Positions 28,901 through 37,792 of a stretch of 64,000 nucleotides of DNA are shown one piece after another. The notes under the pieces are model-generated. The model ran no database searches, was not told where the DNA came from, and was given only the letters and a program-made list of their open reading frames with translations. Source of the stretch: CAVONV01 sp963697355 (GTDB lineage Bacteria > Acidobacteriota > Vicinamibacteria > Marinacidobacterales > DATDRI01); assembly GCA_963697355.1 (NCBI GenBank), contig CAVONV010000034.1:238046-302045 (forward strand), written 5' to 3'. The translations under genes were made by a program, and so were the position numbers. Every line of letters starts with the position of its first letter. Within the stretch, counting starts at the first letter, position 1.

Positions 28901-30334
28901 GGCTTCGGAAGGGTAGCGACCGGAAAGCATATCGAGAACCGAGACGAGGACGTCGCGGGAAAGATCTCGATAGGGGTGAGCGCGTCGAACGAGCTCGAGT
29001 AGCTCGTCGACGGACCAGACCCGAGAACAACAAAGCGCCACTACCTGTTGAGCGAGGACATCGAGGGCGTGTTCCGGAATATGAATGGGCTCTAGCTCGC
29101 CTTCCTTCATTCGTTGGGCGACAACGGCGCACTCCACGAGATCGCCGCCTCGGTACTTCGGCAAGATGAGACCGCGGCTTTTCTCTCCGACCTTGTGTCC
29201 CGCTCGTCCGACTCGTTGAAGTCCTCTCACCACCGAGCCGGGTGACTCCACGAGAATCACTAGGTCGATGGCGCCCATGTCGATACCGAGCTCGAGGGAG
29301 CTCGTCGCCACGATACCTTTGAGCTCTCCCGCCTTCAGCGTTTCTTCTATGGCTGCTCGCTTCTCGTGAGAAACACTCCCATGGTGGGACTGCACGAGTG
29401 GCTCGTCGGCAAGCTCGTTGATCTGCTGAGCCAATCGCTCAGCATGTCCGCGAGCGTTGACGAAAACGATGGTCGATCGGTGCGCACGAATGGCATCGAG
29501 AACCTGTCGGGGAAGAGAGGCGTCCTGTTGAAGGGACTTCGCGGAGGCCTGCTTCTTTTTGGCGGAAGGCTGTTGTAGACTCGGAGCGCTGCGTGTCCTG
29601 GGGGCGAGGCCAGTCGCTTGGTCGCGCTCCGGAAGGACGACGGACGAGTTCGACGTGCGCAGGCTCGCTGGCATCCACCACCGTTACGTCCCTTTGTCCA
29701 ACGAGGAACCGAGCCGCTTCCTCGTAGGGACGGACGGTGGCCGAAAGGCCGACGCGCTGCGGAGGCCTAGCCGTCAGGGCCTCCAGTCGTTCTAGCGACA
29801 AGGCAAGATGAACACCGCGTTTGCTGGGAGCGAAAGCGTGGATTTCGTCGACGATCACGGTTTGCACGCTTCGGAGAGTCTCCGCCGCCCGCGAGCCAAG
29901 AATGAGGAAGAGGGACTCCGGTGTCGTGACGAGGATGTCGGCGGGATCTTCTGATTTGGCGACGGCGGTCCTGGGCCGGTGTGTCGTCCGGTGCGAATGT
30001 CCACCTGAACGGGGCGGATCGTTTCGTTGTGTTGTTCCGCGAGACGACGAATGCCGATGAGTGGAGCCCGCAGGTTTCTTTCGACATCGTAAACCAAGGC
30101 CTTGAGGGGAGAGACGTAGAGGACGCGAACCCCGGGTGGCGTATCCACCGGTAGGCGACCGAGAACATCGATGGCCCAAAGGAACGCCGCCAGTGTTTTG
30201 CCGCTCCCTGTCGGTGCTAGAAGCAGAGCGTTTTTTGCCTGGACGAGTTGCGGCCATCCCTCTTGCTGGACTCGCGTCGGTGCTTCGAAATTCGAATCGA
30301 ACCAGGCACGAGTGACACGGCTGAAGAAATCCAT
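25942..30334 (-). pseudogene. lhr: Lhr-type DEAD/DEAH helicase gene broken by several indels
   Basis: Together the frames rebuild a full-length Lhr of about 1460 residues from ATG 30334 (MDFFSRVTRAWFDSNFEAPT). Walker A is APTGSGKT, the DEVH-type box is VIVDEIHAFAPSKRGVH, motif III is VGLSATV, and motif VI is GRAGHKVGEKSRG. The winged-helix and Lhr C-terminal regions end at AGFFTDYHDLVYAYRP. The frame changes at about 29983 and 29955 (after VDIRTG, before DPADILVTTPESL), at about 29648 (ELV to VVLPERDQ) and near 28520 (GSFVRQVGR to AVEWVKEHTPLL). No slippery sequence is obvious. Lhr enzymes unwind DNA during repair. Either decay or sequencing error; the protein is not made as one frame from this sequence. 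Confidence 0.82.
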
Positions 30335-30374
30335 TGACTGGCCCAACTCCCGGTAGGGGCGGAGCCCTTGCCTA

Positions 30375-31304
30375 TTAGACGGGTACTCTGACTCGGATCG
30401 ATTTCGGAAGCACCTCAAACTTCGCTGGTAGCGTTCCCGGGCTTTCTCCATCAATTTCCACGGGAATTCTGGTTTGGGGATCAACGGGTCGGGCGCGAGC
30501 CGACGACAGGAGTCGGTGGTGAACCTCCGGCATTCCCAAATGGGCTCCAGCGTAGAGACGCGGACCTTGAGCGAGGATCCTGAGGAACGAGAGCTTCTGA
30601 ACGATGACCATATCCAGCCGTCCGTCCACTAGACTGGCTGCCGGCGCCATCTTCATCCCGCCCCCAAAGTAGCGTCCGTTGTTGAACGTGACGGTGGTGA
30701 TCGGAAACCGACGGGCCGGTTCGTCATCCACCTCGATGTAGACGTCGGGAGGATCGAAGGTAAAGGCGGTTTTCACAGTGTTCGATGCAAACGAAACGAG
30801 TCCACCGAGAGCTTTGCCGGAGAGGTTCGTGTTCTCCGTCACTTCGCCGCTCAAACCAAACGATGCAGAATTGATGAAGAAGCGGAGCTGCTCGCTCCCG
30901 TCCGATCCCAAGTAGGACACTTTGCCGGCGTCCATCCAAAGGGTGCGCCCTTCACGCAACGATCGCGCGGCGTCCGGCAGGTGCGTCGAGAGCTCGAGCG
31001 AACGAACAAAATCCGCACCGGTTCCGTGCGGTAGGACGCCGAGCTCGGCGTCGGCTCCTGAATCGAGAATCCCTCCCGCGACTTCGGAGATGGTCCCGTC
31101 GCCTCCGAACGCAACGAGAAAGCGGCGACCGGCGAGTGCCTCTTCTCGTGCAATGCGGGATGCATCGCCTGACGCCTCCGTGAAGACACACTCAAAGGGT
31201 CCGAAGTGCGATCGCACCGCGGCCACCGCCCGAGTCCAGTCTTTTCTTCCGGACCCTCCGCGGGCCGCCGGATTGATGATGATGAGAGGGAGTTTTTCTT
31301 TCAT
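30375..31304 (-). CDS. Diacylglycerol/lipid kinase family protein (YegS/BmrU-like)
   Basis: 309 residues. The catalytic-domain motifs are IIINPAARGGSGRKDW at the N-terminus, VAFGGDGTISEVAGGILD (GGDGT nucleotide site) and LGVLPHGTGADFVRSLEL. The C-terminal beta domain has NNGRYFGGGMKMAPAASLVDG. These kinases phosphorylate diacylglycerol or sphingoid-type lipids at the membrane. It is transcribed away from the phosphatidyltransferase gene 200 bp upstream, and both belong to lipid metabolism. Confidence 0.88.
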   Translation of the reverse strand: MKEKLPLIIINPAARGGSGRKDWTRAVAAVRSHFGPFECVFTEASGDASRIAREEALAGRRFLVAFGGDGTISEVAGGILDSGADAELGVLPHGTGADFVRSLELSTHLPDAARSLREGRTLWMDAGKVSYLGSDGSEQLRFFINSASFGLSGEVTENTNLSGKALGGLVSFASNTVKTAFTFDPPDVYIEVDDEPARRFPITTVTFNNGRYFGGGMKMAPAASLVDGRLDMVIVQKLSFLRILAQGPRLYAGAHLGMPEVHHRLLSSARARPVDPQTRIPVEIDGESPGTLPAKFEVLPKSIRVRVPV

Positions 31305-31431
31305 TGGCTTTGTCTAGAAAGTCATATTAGCCTCGATCCGAATGGGATAGAAACGCTACCCACATTTATTGAGGGCGACTTGGCCAGGGTCCGGTCTCCA
31401 TGTCGTCGCAAGTGGCTTTGAATCCTGTGAT

Positions 31432-31484
31432 TTGCCGCGGCAAGTGACGTTGGGGTTGGCACAAACGCCTCATAGTGATACATT
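31432..31484 (+). promoter_or_regulatory. Promoter and palindrome before the phosphatidyltransferase gene
   Basis: TTGGCA (31456-31461), a 17-bp spacer and TACATT (31479-31484) form a plausible sigma-70 promoter, 25 bp before the TTG start. Just upstream, TTGCCGCGGCAA (31432-31443) is a perfect 12-bp palindrome and could be a regulator site. Confidence 0.45.
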
Positions 31485-31508
31485 TCACCACCCCGAGAGG
31501 TCGAGAGA

Positions 31509-32294
31509 TTGAAAGCCGAAGCCAATACCAACACGGTCCCGCATCCGCCAGGATTCCGCGCCGTCTTGCGCGCCATCGCCGTTGCCCTCTCCAAGTTCGT
31601 AGCCGGTGTGTTCGGTTTTGCGCGAGACGGGATTTCTCGAGGCATCATTCGAGTGGGGATACCCGTGAACGCGGTCACGCTGGCAGGTCCGGTGGCCGTG
31701 AGTATGGTTTTCATTCCTGCCTACTACGGCAACCAACCCCTTGCCGGGACGGTTCTTATTGTGGCCGGTGCGTTCGACCTCCTGGACGGGGCCGTTGCGC
31801 GTATTTCGGGTACGACCACTCCCTTTGGCGGATACCTCGATTCAGTGGTCGATCGTTATACCGACTTCGCGATGCTCTTCGGGATCTACATCTATGTGAA
31901 TCGCTTCGTCCATGGTCCGCATCGTTTGCTTTATTTGGTTCTCTGGGGGCTAGCTCTCATGGGCACGAGCACCACCGCCTATGTGCGCGCTCGAGCCGAA
32001 AACGTCATTCCCAGCTGCAAAGTGGGATTCATGGAAAGGGCCGAGAGAACCGTCACGATCATCATTGGGCTCCTTGCAGGCAACGTTCACATCACGTTGT
32101 GGATCCTCGCCGTCATGACCAACCTCATTTCGATCCAGCGGATCTTTTATGCGCGGCTCATCATGAGCGGTAGAAAGCCCAAAGGTAAGTTTTGGTTCTG
32201 GACGTATGACCGGCTGACCGCACCTCACTTCGTTCTCTGCGCAACCTTTATCTTGAGCCTCATCTTCGGCAACTTCCTAATCCCCCGCCCCTAG
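31509..32294 (+). CDS. CDP-alcohol phosphatidyltransferase, possibly phosphatidylinositol-phosphate synthase
   Basis: 261 residues, TTG start with GAGAGG eight bases upstream. The full family signature D-x2-D-G-x2-A-R-x8-G-x3-D-x3-D is present (DLLDGAVAR, then GGYLDSVVDRYTD). Several membrane helices follow (LYLVLWGLALMGTSTTAYV; VTIIIGLLAGNVHITLWILAV). The enzyme joins a CDP-lipid to an alcohol head group in the inner membrane. An inositol-phosphate synthase gene lies 1.7 kb away, which suggests inositol phosphate as the acceptor. This is inference from context; glycerol phosphate or serine cannot be excluded. Confidence 0.85.
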   Translation: MKAEANTNTVPHPPGFRAVLRAIAVALSKFVAGVFGFARDGISRGIIRVGIPVNAVTLAGPVAVSMVFIPAYYGNQPLAGTVLIVAGAFDLLDGAVARISGTTTPFGGYLDSVVDRYTDFAMLFGIYIYVNRFVHGPHRLLYLVLWGLALMGTSTTAYVRARAENVIPSCKVGFMERAERTVTIIIGLLAGNVHITLWILAVMTNLISIQRIFYARLIMSGRKPKGKFWFWTYDRLTAPHFVLCATFILSLIFGNFLIPRP

Positions 32295-32341
32295 GTCTGG
32301 TTTTCTCCTTCCTACTTTCTCCTTTCTACTGATTTCGATCT

Positions 32342-33004
32342 TTATCTGTCGGCGAGGATGCGGGCGGCGCGGCAAGTGTTGAAGACCCCGCAAGTGCAAA
32401 ACCGAGCCATGTAGACAGCAGCTTGCTCGGGGGTACGGCGGTTCTCCTTGACCCAGTCCAGCATCTTTTGCGCGAGACCGAAGGACACCATGCCGTGTCC
32501 ACACATCGTGGAGAGTTGAAGCACGCGCTGGTGGGGAAGGATGTCCTTGTCGCCGAAAAAGCCCAAAGAGTACTCCACGCTATGGCGGGTAATACCGGCC
32601 TCGCGGCTGAGCGCATCCGCCCGCCCGGTCAAAGCGCTGATGTTGATGGAGAGGCCCAGATCGGCCTTCTTGATGTCCCGAAGGAATGCCACCACTTTGT
32701 CCGGATCGTCGAAGACGGCGGCGACGACGGTTGGTGCTTCGACGGCTCGGATCAACGCCGGAGCATTCCGCTCATCTTTTCGGAACCAGTGCGCCAAGGG
32801 GTTGAGGTCTTTGGTGGGACGAAACAATCCGCCTTTCGTTGCGTCTCCGAGATTGTTGGGTTTGTGGCGTGTGGCAATCTCGAGAAAGCGGCGGTACTTC
32901 TCTGTGGCACCGCGCTCGTTCAGGCCGCGCGCCGCCATTGCGAAGACGACGTAGTCATCTTCTAATGTTCCAGGCGCTCCGTAGCGGTGGAGAGTGTTGG
33001 TCAT
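32342..33004 (-). CDS. Unrecognised protein with C-terminal cysteine cluster
   Basis: 220 residues from ATG 33004 (MTNTLHRYGAPGTLEDDY). No family is recognised. The C-terminus is Cys-rich (TMCGHGMVSFG near residue 170 and FCTCGVFNTCRAARIL at the end, C-x-C-x6-C), which may bind metal or an Fe-S cluster. It lies 34 bp downstream of a 2[4Fe-4S] protein gene and is probably co-transcribed with it. The two genes face away from the inositol-phosphate synthase. The short GAACTCAAGAATTCGAG words in the gap recall 22972-23000. Confidence 0.65.
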   Translation of the reverse strand: MTNTLHRYGAPGTLEDDYVVFAMAARGLNERGATEKYRRFLEIATRHKPNNLGDATKGGLFRPTKDLNPLAHWFRKDERNAPALIRAVEAPTVVAAVFDDPDKVVAFLRDIKKADLGLSINISALTGRADALSREAGITRHSVEYSLGFFGDKDILPHQRVLQLSTMCGHGMVSFGLAQKMLDWVKENRRTPEQAAVYMARFCTCGVFNTCRAARILADR

Positions 33005-33038
33005 AGGAAAGAACTCAAGAATTCGAGAACTCGATAAA

Positions 33039-33878
33039 TCAAGAATGGGGATCCTGCATTGCATTGCTTTCGGAACTCGTGTCGGTGATGCGGCCGAGCC
33101 CTAGGTTCGTTTTTCCACGCCAATAATCGCACCCCTCCTCATCGAGAATCTCTTCCAATCGGTTGGTACCATCAGCGCTGCAACGAGTGGAGACGCCTAT
33201 GGAGACCAAGGTGTCAATTTTTTTCGAAGAGTCCGTGACGATACGCAAGATCTCAGACACATGCTCGAGCCGGACCTTGATCTCCACAATGGCCGAAAGC
33301 ACTTTCTCGGCATGGATGTCGGAACGGATCTCCCCCGTCTGCGGATCAACCATCAGGTGGGTCACCGGGTTGTTGGGCTCGAAGGTTACTCCCGCGGCAG
33401 CAAGCGCTCGGGTCGCGACCTCGATGTCACGGAAACGGACGCCAACCGTCGGTCTGCCAAACTCGATGGTAAAACCCGCCTCCCCTTCCTCGACGCGGTG
33501 AGTCACGTCATTTGTTTTGACTTCCTCCGTCCCGCGCCCGTGGATCCCCGTGCTCTCGTGTGGGACCAAAGGGTCGCTAAAAGCGCGACGGACGACACGT
33601 GGCCACGAAAGCTCTTGCGGTTCGATCGCGGCGGTCGGACAAACGTCCGGCTCGGGGTCGAAGCGAACCCGGAACCACCCCAGCACCATTCGAACGGTCC
33701 GGACCAAGGTAGGATTCAAATGCTCGGTCGACAATCCCCGGTAGCATGTGAAGCACTCCACACAAGCGTCTTCACTTACCACGGCCCGATGGATGTTCGT
33801 GTCGATGGAGATAGCTCCTACGGGGCACACGGGAACGCAGTTCCCGCAAGCCACGCATCGCCGGGTCGAGATCTTCAT
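33039..33878 (-). CDS. 2[4Fe-4S] ferredoxin-domain protein with unknown C-terminal domain
   Basis: 279 residues from ATG 33878 (MKISTRRCVACGNC); an upstream in-frame ATG at 33896 is possible. The first cluster has CVACGNCVPVCPVGAI (CxxCxxCxxxCP). The second uses CVECFTC with a later VCPTAAI, the two parts separated by about 40 residues. From about residue 120 there is an unrecognised domain (FTIEFGRPTVGVRFRD, HLMVDPQTGEIRSDIHAEKV) that does not look like a known oxidoreductase. Divergent from the inositol-phosphate synthase gene across 160 bp. An electron-transfer or redox-sensing role is likely. Confidence 0.75.
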   Translation of the reverse strand: MKISTRRCVACGNCVPVCPVGAISIDTNIHRAVVSEDACVECFTCYRGLSTEHLNPTLVRTVRMVLGWFRVRFDPEPDVCPTAAIEPQELSWPRVVRRAFSDPLVPHESTGIHGRGTEEVKTNDVTHRVEEGEAGFTIEFGRPTVGVRFRDIEVATRALAAAGVTFEPNNPVTHLMVDPQTGEIRSDIHAEKVLSAIVEIKVRLEHVSEILRIVTDSSKKIDTLVSIGVSTRCSADGTNRLEEILDEEGCDYWRGKTNLGLGRITDTSSESNAMQDPHS

Positions 33879-34038
33879 GGCCGTCCGAGTATACATGATA
33901 TACGCGTAAGAACTCCGGCACGCCGTAGACCCTGCTGGCGGTTGAAAGTAGGCCGCGGATTGGGATACAAAAGCAGGTTGCGCCCGTTTTGAGAGCCAAA
34001 ACCACAGGATACACTTCATAGGAAAGACGAAGAAAGCT

Positions 34039-35370
34039 ATGACTAAGCAGAAGCGATTCGAGATTGCAGACAAGAAAGGCAAGCTTGCAGTGCTCACGCC
34101 TGGTTTGGGGGCCGTGAGCACCACGTTCATCGCTGGAGTTCAAGCGATCCGAAAGGGCTTCGCCCAGCCCATCGGTTCATTGACGCAGATGGGCACGATC
34201 CGTCTCGGCAAACGTACCGAAAACCGCGTTCCTAAGATCAAAGAGTTCGTTCCCCTCGTCGAGCTCGACGATTTGTGTTTTGCTGCCTGGGATATCTTTG
34301 AAGATGACGCCTATCAGGCCGCAGTGAAGGCGGGCGTTTTGGATCGGACGCTGCTTGACCAGATACGCGAAGAGCTCGAAGCGGTCAAACCTCTCAAGGC
34401 TGTTTTCGACCAAGACTACGTGAAAAAGCTGCATGGCACATACGTTAAGGAAGGCAAGAACAAGATGGACTTGGCCGAGCAGCTGATGAAAGACATCGAA
34501 TCAGTCATGAAAGATTCGGGCGCTCAACGAGCCGTCATGATTTGGTGTGCATCGACGGAGACGTTTCTCTCACGGAGCCCCGTCCACGAGGACATCGGTG
34601 CGTTCGAGCGGGCACTCAAGGAAAACTCCCCGGCCATCGCGCCGAGTATGATCTATGCCTACGCGGCTATCCAAAGCGGAATTCCTTTTGCCAACGGCGC
34701 GCCGAATCTAACCGTGGATATCCCGGCCCTGACGGATCTGGCACACGAGAAAGGGGTGGCCATCGGCGGTAAGGATTTCAAGACCGGTCAAACACTGATG
34801 AAGACCATTATCGCGCCTGGCCTCAAGGCGAGAATGCTCGGCCTTTCGGGCTGGTTCTCCTCCAACATTCTCGGCAACCGCGATGGTGAGGTCCTCGACG
34901 ATCCGGGCTCGTTCAAAACGAAGGAAGAAAGCAAGTTGTCGGTGCTCGAGTATATCTTGCAGCCCGAGGTCTATCCCGATCTCTACAAGGATTTCTACCA
35001 CAAGGTGCGTATCAACTATTACCCGCCCCGAGGGGACAACAAGGAGGGCTGGGACAATATCGACATCTTCGGATGGCTGGGATACCCCATGCAGATCAAA
35101 GTCGATTTCCTCTGTCGTGACTCGATCTTGGCGGCACCGCTGGTGCTCGACCTCGCTTTGTTTTTCGATCTAGCCCAGAGAGCCAAATTCAAGGGTATCC
35201 AAGAGTGGTTATCGTTTTACTTCAAGAGTCCCCTGTCGCCGAAAGGCGTTTATCCGGAGCATGACTTGTTCATCCAGCAAACCAAGCTCAAGAACACGCT
35301 TCGGTATCTGATGGGTGAAGAACAAATAACGCACTTGGGCGACTACGCCTTGGAGGTTGATCCGAGCTAG
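34039..35370 (+). CDS. Inositol-3-phosphate synthase family protein
   Basis: 443 residues. The N-terminal NAD-binding stretch KLAVLTPGLGAVSTTFIAG and the block LDDLCFAAWDIFEDDAYQAA are characteristic of the Ino1 family, as are GKDFKTGQTLMKTIIAPGLK and SWFS-like downstream blocks (LGLSGWFSSNILGNRDGEVL). The enzyme converts glucose 6-phosphate to inositol 3-phosphate with NAD in the cytoplasm. GGAAAG and GAAG lie upstream of the ATG. With the phosphatidyltransferase at 31.5 kb it could supply head groups for inositol phospholipids. Confidence 0.87.
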   Translation: MTKQKRFEIADKKGKLAVLTPGLGAVSTTFIAGVQAIRKGFAQPIGSLTQMGTIRLGKRTENRVPKIKEFVPLVELDDLCFAAWDIFEDDAYQAAVKAGVLDRTLLDQIREELEAVKPLKAVFDQDYVKKLHGTYVKEGKNKMDLAEQLMKDIESVMKDSGAQRAVMIWCASTETFLSRSPVHEDIGAFERALKENSPAIAPSMIYAYAAIQSGIPFANGAPNLTVDIPALTDLAHEKGVAIGGKDFKTGQTLMKTIIAPGLKARMLGLSGWFSSNILGNRDGEVLDDPGSFKTKEESKLSVLEYILQPEVYPDLYKDFYHKVRINYYPPRGDNKEGWDNIDIFGWLGYPMQIKVDFLCRDSILAAPLVLDLALFFDLAQRAKFKGIQEWLSFYFKSPLSPKGVYPEHDLFIQQTKLKNTLRYLMGEEQITHLGDYALEVDPS

Positions 35371-35550
35371 TCTTCCTGAATCGATCGGACTTTGCGACCT
35401 CCCCGCTCGCGGCGTGCCCGGGAATAATCCTCGAGAGGGTGGGTATCTATAGAGAGTCCGCGGATTCTGCGGGCTACACTAGTAAGAGAAACGGGCGCTG
35501 GCTTGCGACTTGCGTTTCTGCCTATGTGTTGCTAAAAAAGGGTTTACACG

Positions 35551-37173
35551 ATGGTGACACTCCACTTGGCCCAATTACAACGAAGACACGGAATCACCGA
35601 TGGGCTGATCCTTTTTGCCCTCCTCGCCGTGGTTGTCGTCCCCAGTGCGGTCTACGGACAAGGCGATCCCGTTCAAGTGACTGTTTTTGGCCCTCTTGGC
35701 AAGCAGGCCATTCCCATCAGTTTGTTCGCTGATATCGCGATGATCCCGCTCGATGAGATTGCTACTCTCGTTGGGGGCGACATCAGAAGCGAGACCGAAG
35801 CCGCCGTCTTCCGGGTCGGTGAGCGCTCCGTCGCTGTGTACTCAGGGCGATCTCTGGTCCTCTTGGAGGGCAACAACAAGCTCCTTTCCGATCCCGTGAC
35901 CGTCCGAGGTGGGCGATGGTTCGTGCCCTTGGATTTTCTCAGTAAGGTCCTACCCATTCTGACCGAAGACAAGACCTCCTATCGCGAAAGCGAACGCATT
36001 CTCGTTCTCGGTGAGGGTTTCCCCCATCTTCAGATCCGGACGATGGCCTACCCCAACTACACTCGTGTAGTGATACAGCCGTCGATGTCCGTTCCTCTTC
36101 AAGTCAACCAGAGCGGTTCGCAGGTGCAGGTCCTCATCCAGGCTCCGTACATCGAAACGGATTTCCAAAGCCAGGACGTTCGGGATGGAGTGGTAGAACG
36201 CATGGATCTTGAGCGTTTGGGCGAATCCTATATGTTGACGGTTGAGCTGGGTGAGAGGTTTGGCAGGCTCAACCCCTTCGAGCTGGAAAATCCCAAACGG
36301 TTAGTTCTCGATCTTTTCCGAAGCCGCCTACCTGCCGGTGCGGAGGAAGAAATGCCTCTCTCCGAGCCGGGTGAACAGCCCCGGGAGCTGACATCGAGGC
36401 CTGTGACACCACCGCCGCCGGAGCCGGTTGACATAGAAGACCTGCCACCGGGCGAGCTCCGGATCATCACATTGGATCCGGGACACGGTGGTGCGGAGAC
36501 GGGCGCTGAGGGACCGTCGGGCCTTCTGGAAAAAGAAGTCACCCTATCCGTCGCTCGTCGGCTGCGAACGCACCTCGAGAACCGTCTCGGTGTTCGAGTC
36601 GTTTTTACGAGGGACGGCGATAGGAATCTGAACTTAGATGAACGGACGGCCATCGCGAACAACAACAAGTCCGATCTCTTCATCAGCATCCACGTCAACG
36701 CCTCGCTGCGGGCCAATGCGCGCGGGAGCTCGGTGTACTTTCTGTCCTATGAAGCAAGTGATGAAGAGTCCCGTCGCGTCGCGGCGGCAGAGAACGCTCC
36801 ATACCGGCCTCTTCCGAACGCGTCGGAACGCGACCTGCAGTTCATACTTTGGGACATGGCACAGTCGGCCTATCTCAACGAGTCTGCGATCCTCGCAGAG
36901 ATCCTCCAAGAGGAGCTTCTCGGTGATGCAGGTGAAGAGAACAATCGTGGGATCAAGCAAGCCCCCTTTCGAGTTCTGATGGGGGCCGGCATGCCGGCCG
37001 TACTCGTCGAAGTGGCGTTCATTACGAACGAGGAAGAAGAGCGCCTTCTTCGCACCGAAGGATTTCAGGAGCGCCTGGCGGAAGCGATCTATCGCGGTAT
37101 CGTCCGATACAAAGCCCGATACGAGCGAACACTCGGGCTGGGGGGAGAGTCCTCGACGAGGGAGGCGCGGTGA
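35551..37173 (+). CDS. N-acetylmuramoyl-L-alanine amidase (AMIN + Amidase_3)
   Basis: 540 residues with an export signal (GLILFALLAVVVVPSAVYG). A copper-amine-oxidase-like stalk region is followed by an AMIN domain (MAYPNYTRVVIQPSMSVPL to NPKRLVLDLF), a Pro-rich linker, and an Amidase_3 catalytic domain. The zinc ligands and catalytic Glu are in LDPGHGGAETGAEG, LLEKEVTLSVARRL, FISIHVNAS and VLVEVAFITNEEEE. It cleaves the peptide side chain from peptidoglycan in the periplasm, typically at division sites. AAGGG precedes the ATG. The stop overlaps the next gene's GTG. Confidence 0.92.
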   Translation: MVTLHLAQLQRRHGITDGLILFALLAVVVVPSAVYGQGDPVQVTVFGPLGKQAIPISLFADIAMIPLDEIATLVGGDIRSETEAAVFRVGERSVAVYSGRSLVLLEGNNKLLSDPVTVRGGRWFVPLDFLSKVLPILTEDKTSYRESERILVLGEGFPHLQIRTMAYPNYTRVVIQPSMSVPLQVNQSGSQVQVLIQAPYIETDFQSQDVRDGVVERMDLERLGESYMLTVELGERFGRLNPFELENPKRLVLDLFRSRLPAGAEEEMPLSEPGEQPRELTSRPVTPPPPEPVDIEDLPPGELRIITLDPGHGGAETGAEGPSGLLEKEVTLSVARRLRTHLENRLGVRVVFTRDGDRNLNLDERTAIANNNKSDLFISIHVNASLRANARGSSVYFLSYEASDEESRRVAAAENAPYRPLPNASERDLQFILWDMAQSAYLNESAILAEILQEELLGDAGEENNRGIKQAPFRVLMGAGMPAVLVEVAFITNEEEERLLRTEGFQERLAEAIYRGIVRYKARYERTLGLGGESSTREAR

Positions 37174-37787
37174 CCAAAAGAGGCGTCATCCTGGCGGTCG
37201 TCACGGCCGTGGCCTTGTTGATCATCGTCATCTGGTCGACGTTCTGGTTCCTGAGGCAGACCCTTCCGGGAGCCGAGGACCTAGAACAGAAAAACGCCGT
37301 TGAGGAAACGGGTATGCCGATCACCGAGGAACCTCCAGTGAGCGAGACGGTGACGGAGGGAAGCATCCGCGTGACGCTTTTCTACCTCTCTGGTGCAGGG
37401 AATATGTTCTCGCCCGAACAGAGGGAGATTCCGTTTGCCGATTCCCTGCAAGAACAGGCGAAACAGGTCGTCCAACAGCTCTTGGCCGGTTCTCGAAGCG
37501 GTCGAGTCTCGGCGATCCCGTCTGGGGTGGAGCTCCGGGGTCTTTTCATCACCCAACAGGGCCTGGCCTATATCGATCTTTCCCAAGAGCTGATCGCGAA
37601 TCATCCCGGCGGCACCTGTGCGGAAGAGCTTACGGTCTATAGCCTCGCGAATACACTCATCTCGAATTTCCCTGCGGTTAAGAAAGTGCAGATATTGGTG
37701 GAAGGCCGAGAGATTCAGAGTCTTGCCGGTCATCTCGATCTGACGAGACCCTACGGAAGAGGACCCAGTCGCCTCGAGCCGAGCTAA
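37170..37787 (+). CDS. GerMN-domain membrane protein
   Basis: 205 residues, GTG start overlapping the amidase stop (GTGA). One N-terminal helix (GVILAVVTAVALLIIVIWSTFWFL) anchors a GerMN domain (VTLFYLSGAGNMFSPEQREI, LQEQAKQVVQQLLAGSRSG, YSLANTLISNFPAVKKVQIL). GerMN domains occur in spore germination and cell-wall proteins; here the coupling to an amidase points to envelope work. rph follows after 5 bp. Confidence 0.85.
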   Translation: MTKRGVILAVVTAVALLIIVIWSTFWFLRQTLPGAEDLEQKNAVEETGMPITEEPPVSETVTEGSIRVTLFYLSGAGNMFSPEQREIPFADSLQEQAKQVVQQLLAGSRSGRVSAIPSGVELRGLFITQQGLAYIDLSQELIANHPGGTCAEELTVYSLANTLISNFPAVKKVQILVEGREIQSLAGHLDLTRPYGRGPSRLEPS

Positions 37788-37792
37788 AGCCG

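Noticed and set aside
28244..30334. Programmed frameshifting in the lhr gene.
   Set aside because: Four separate shifts in different directions without slippery heptamers or downstream structures; not the pattern of recoding.
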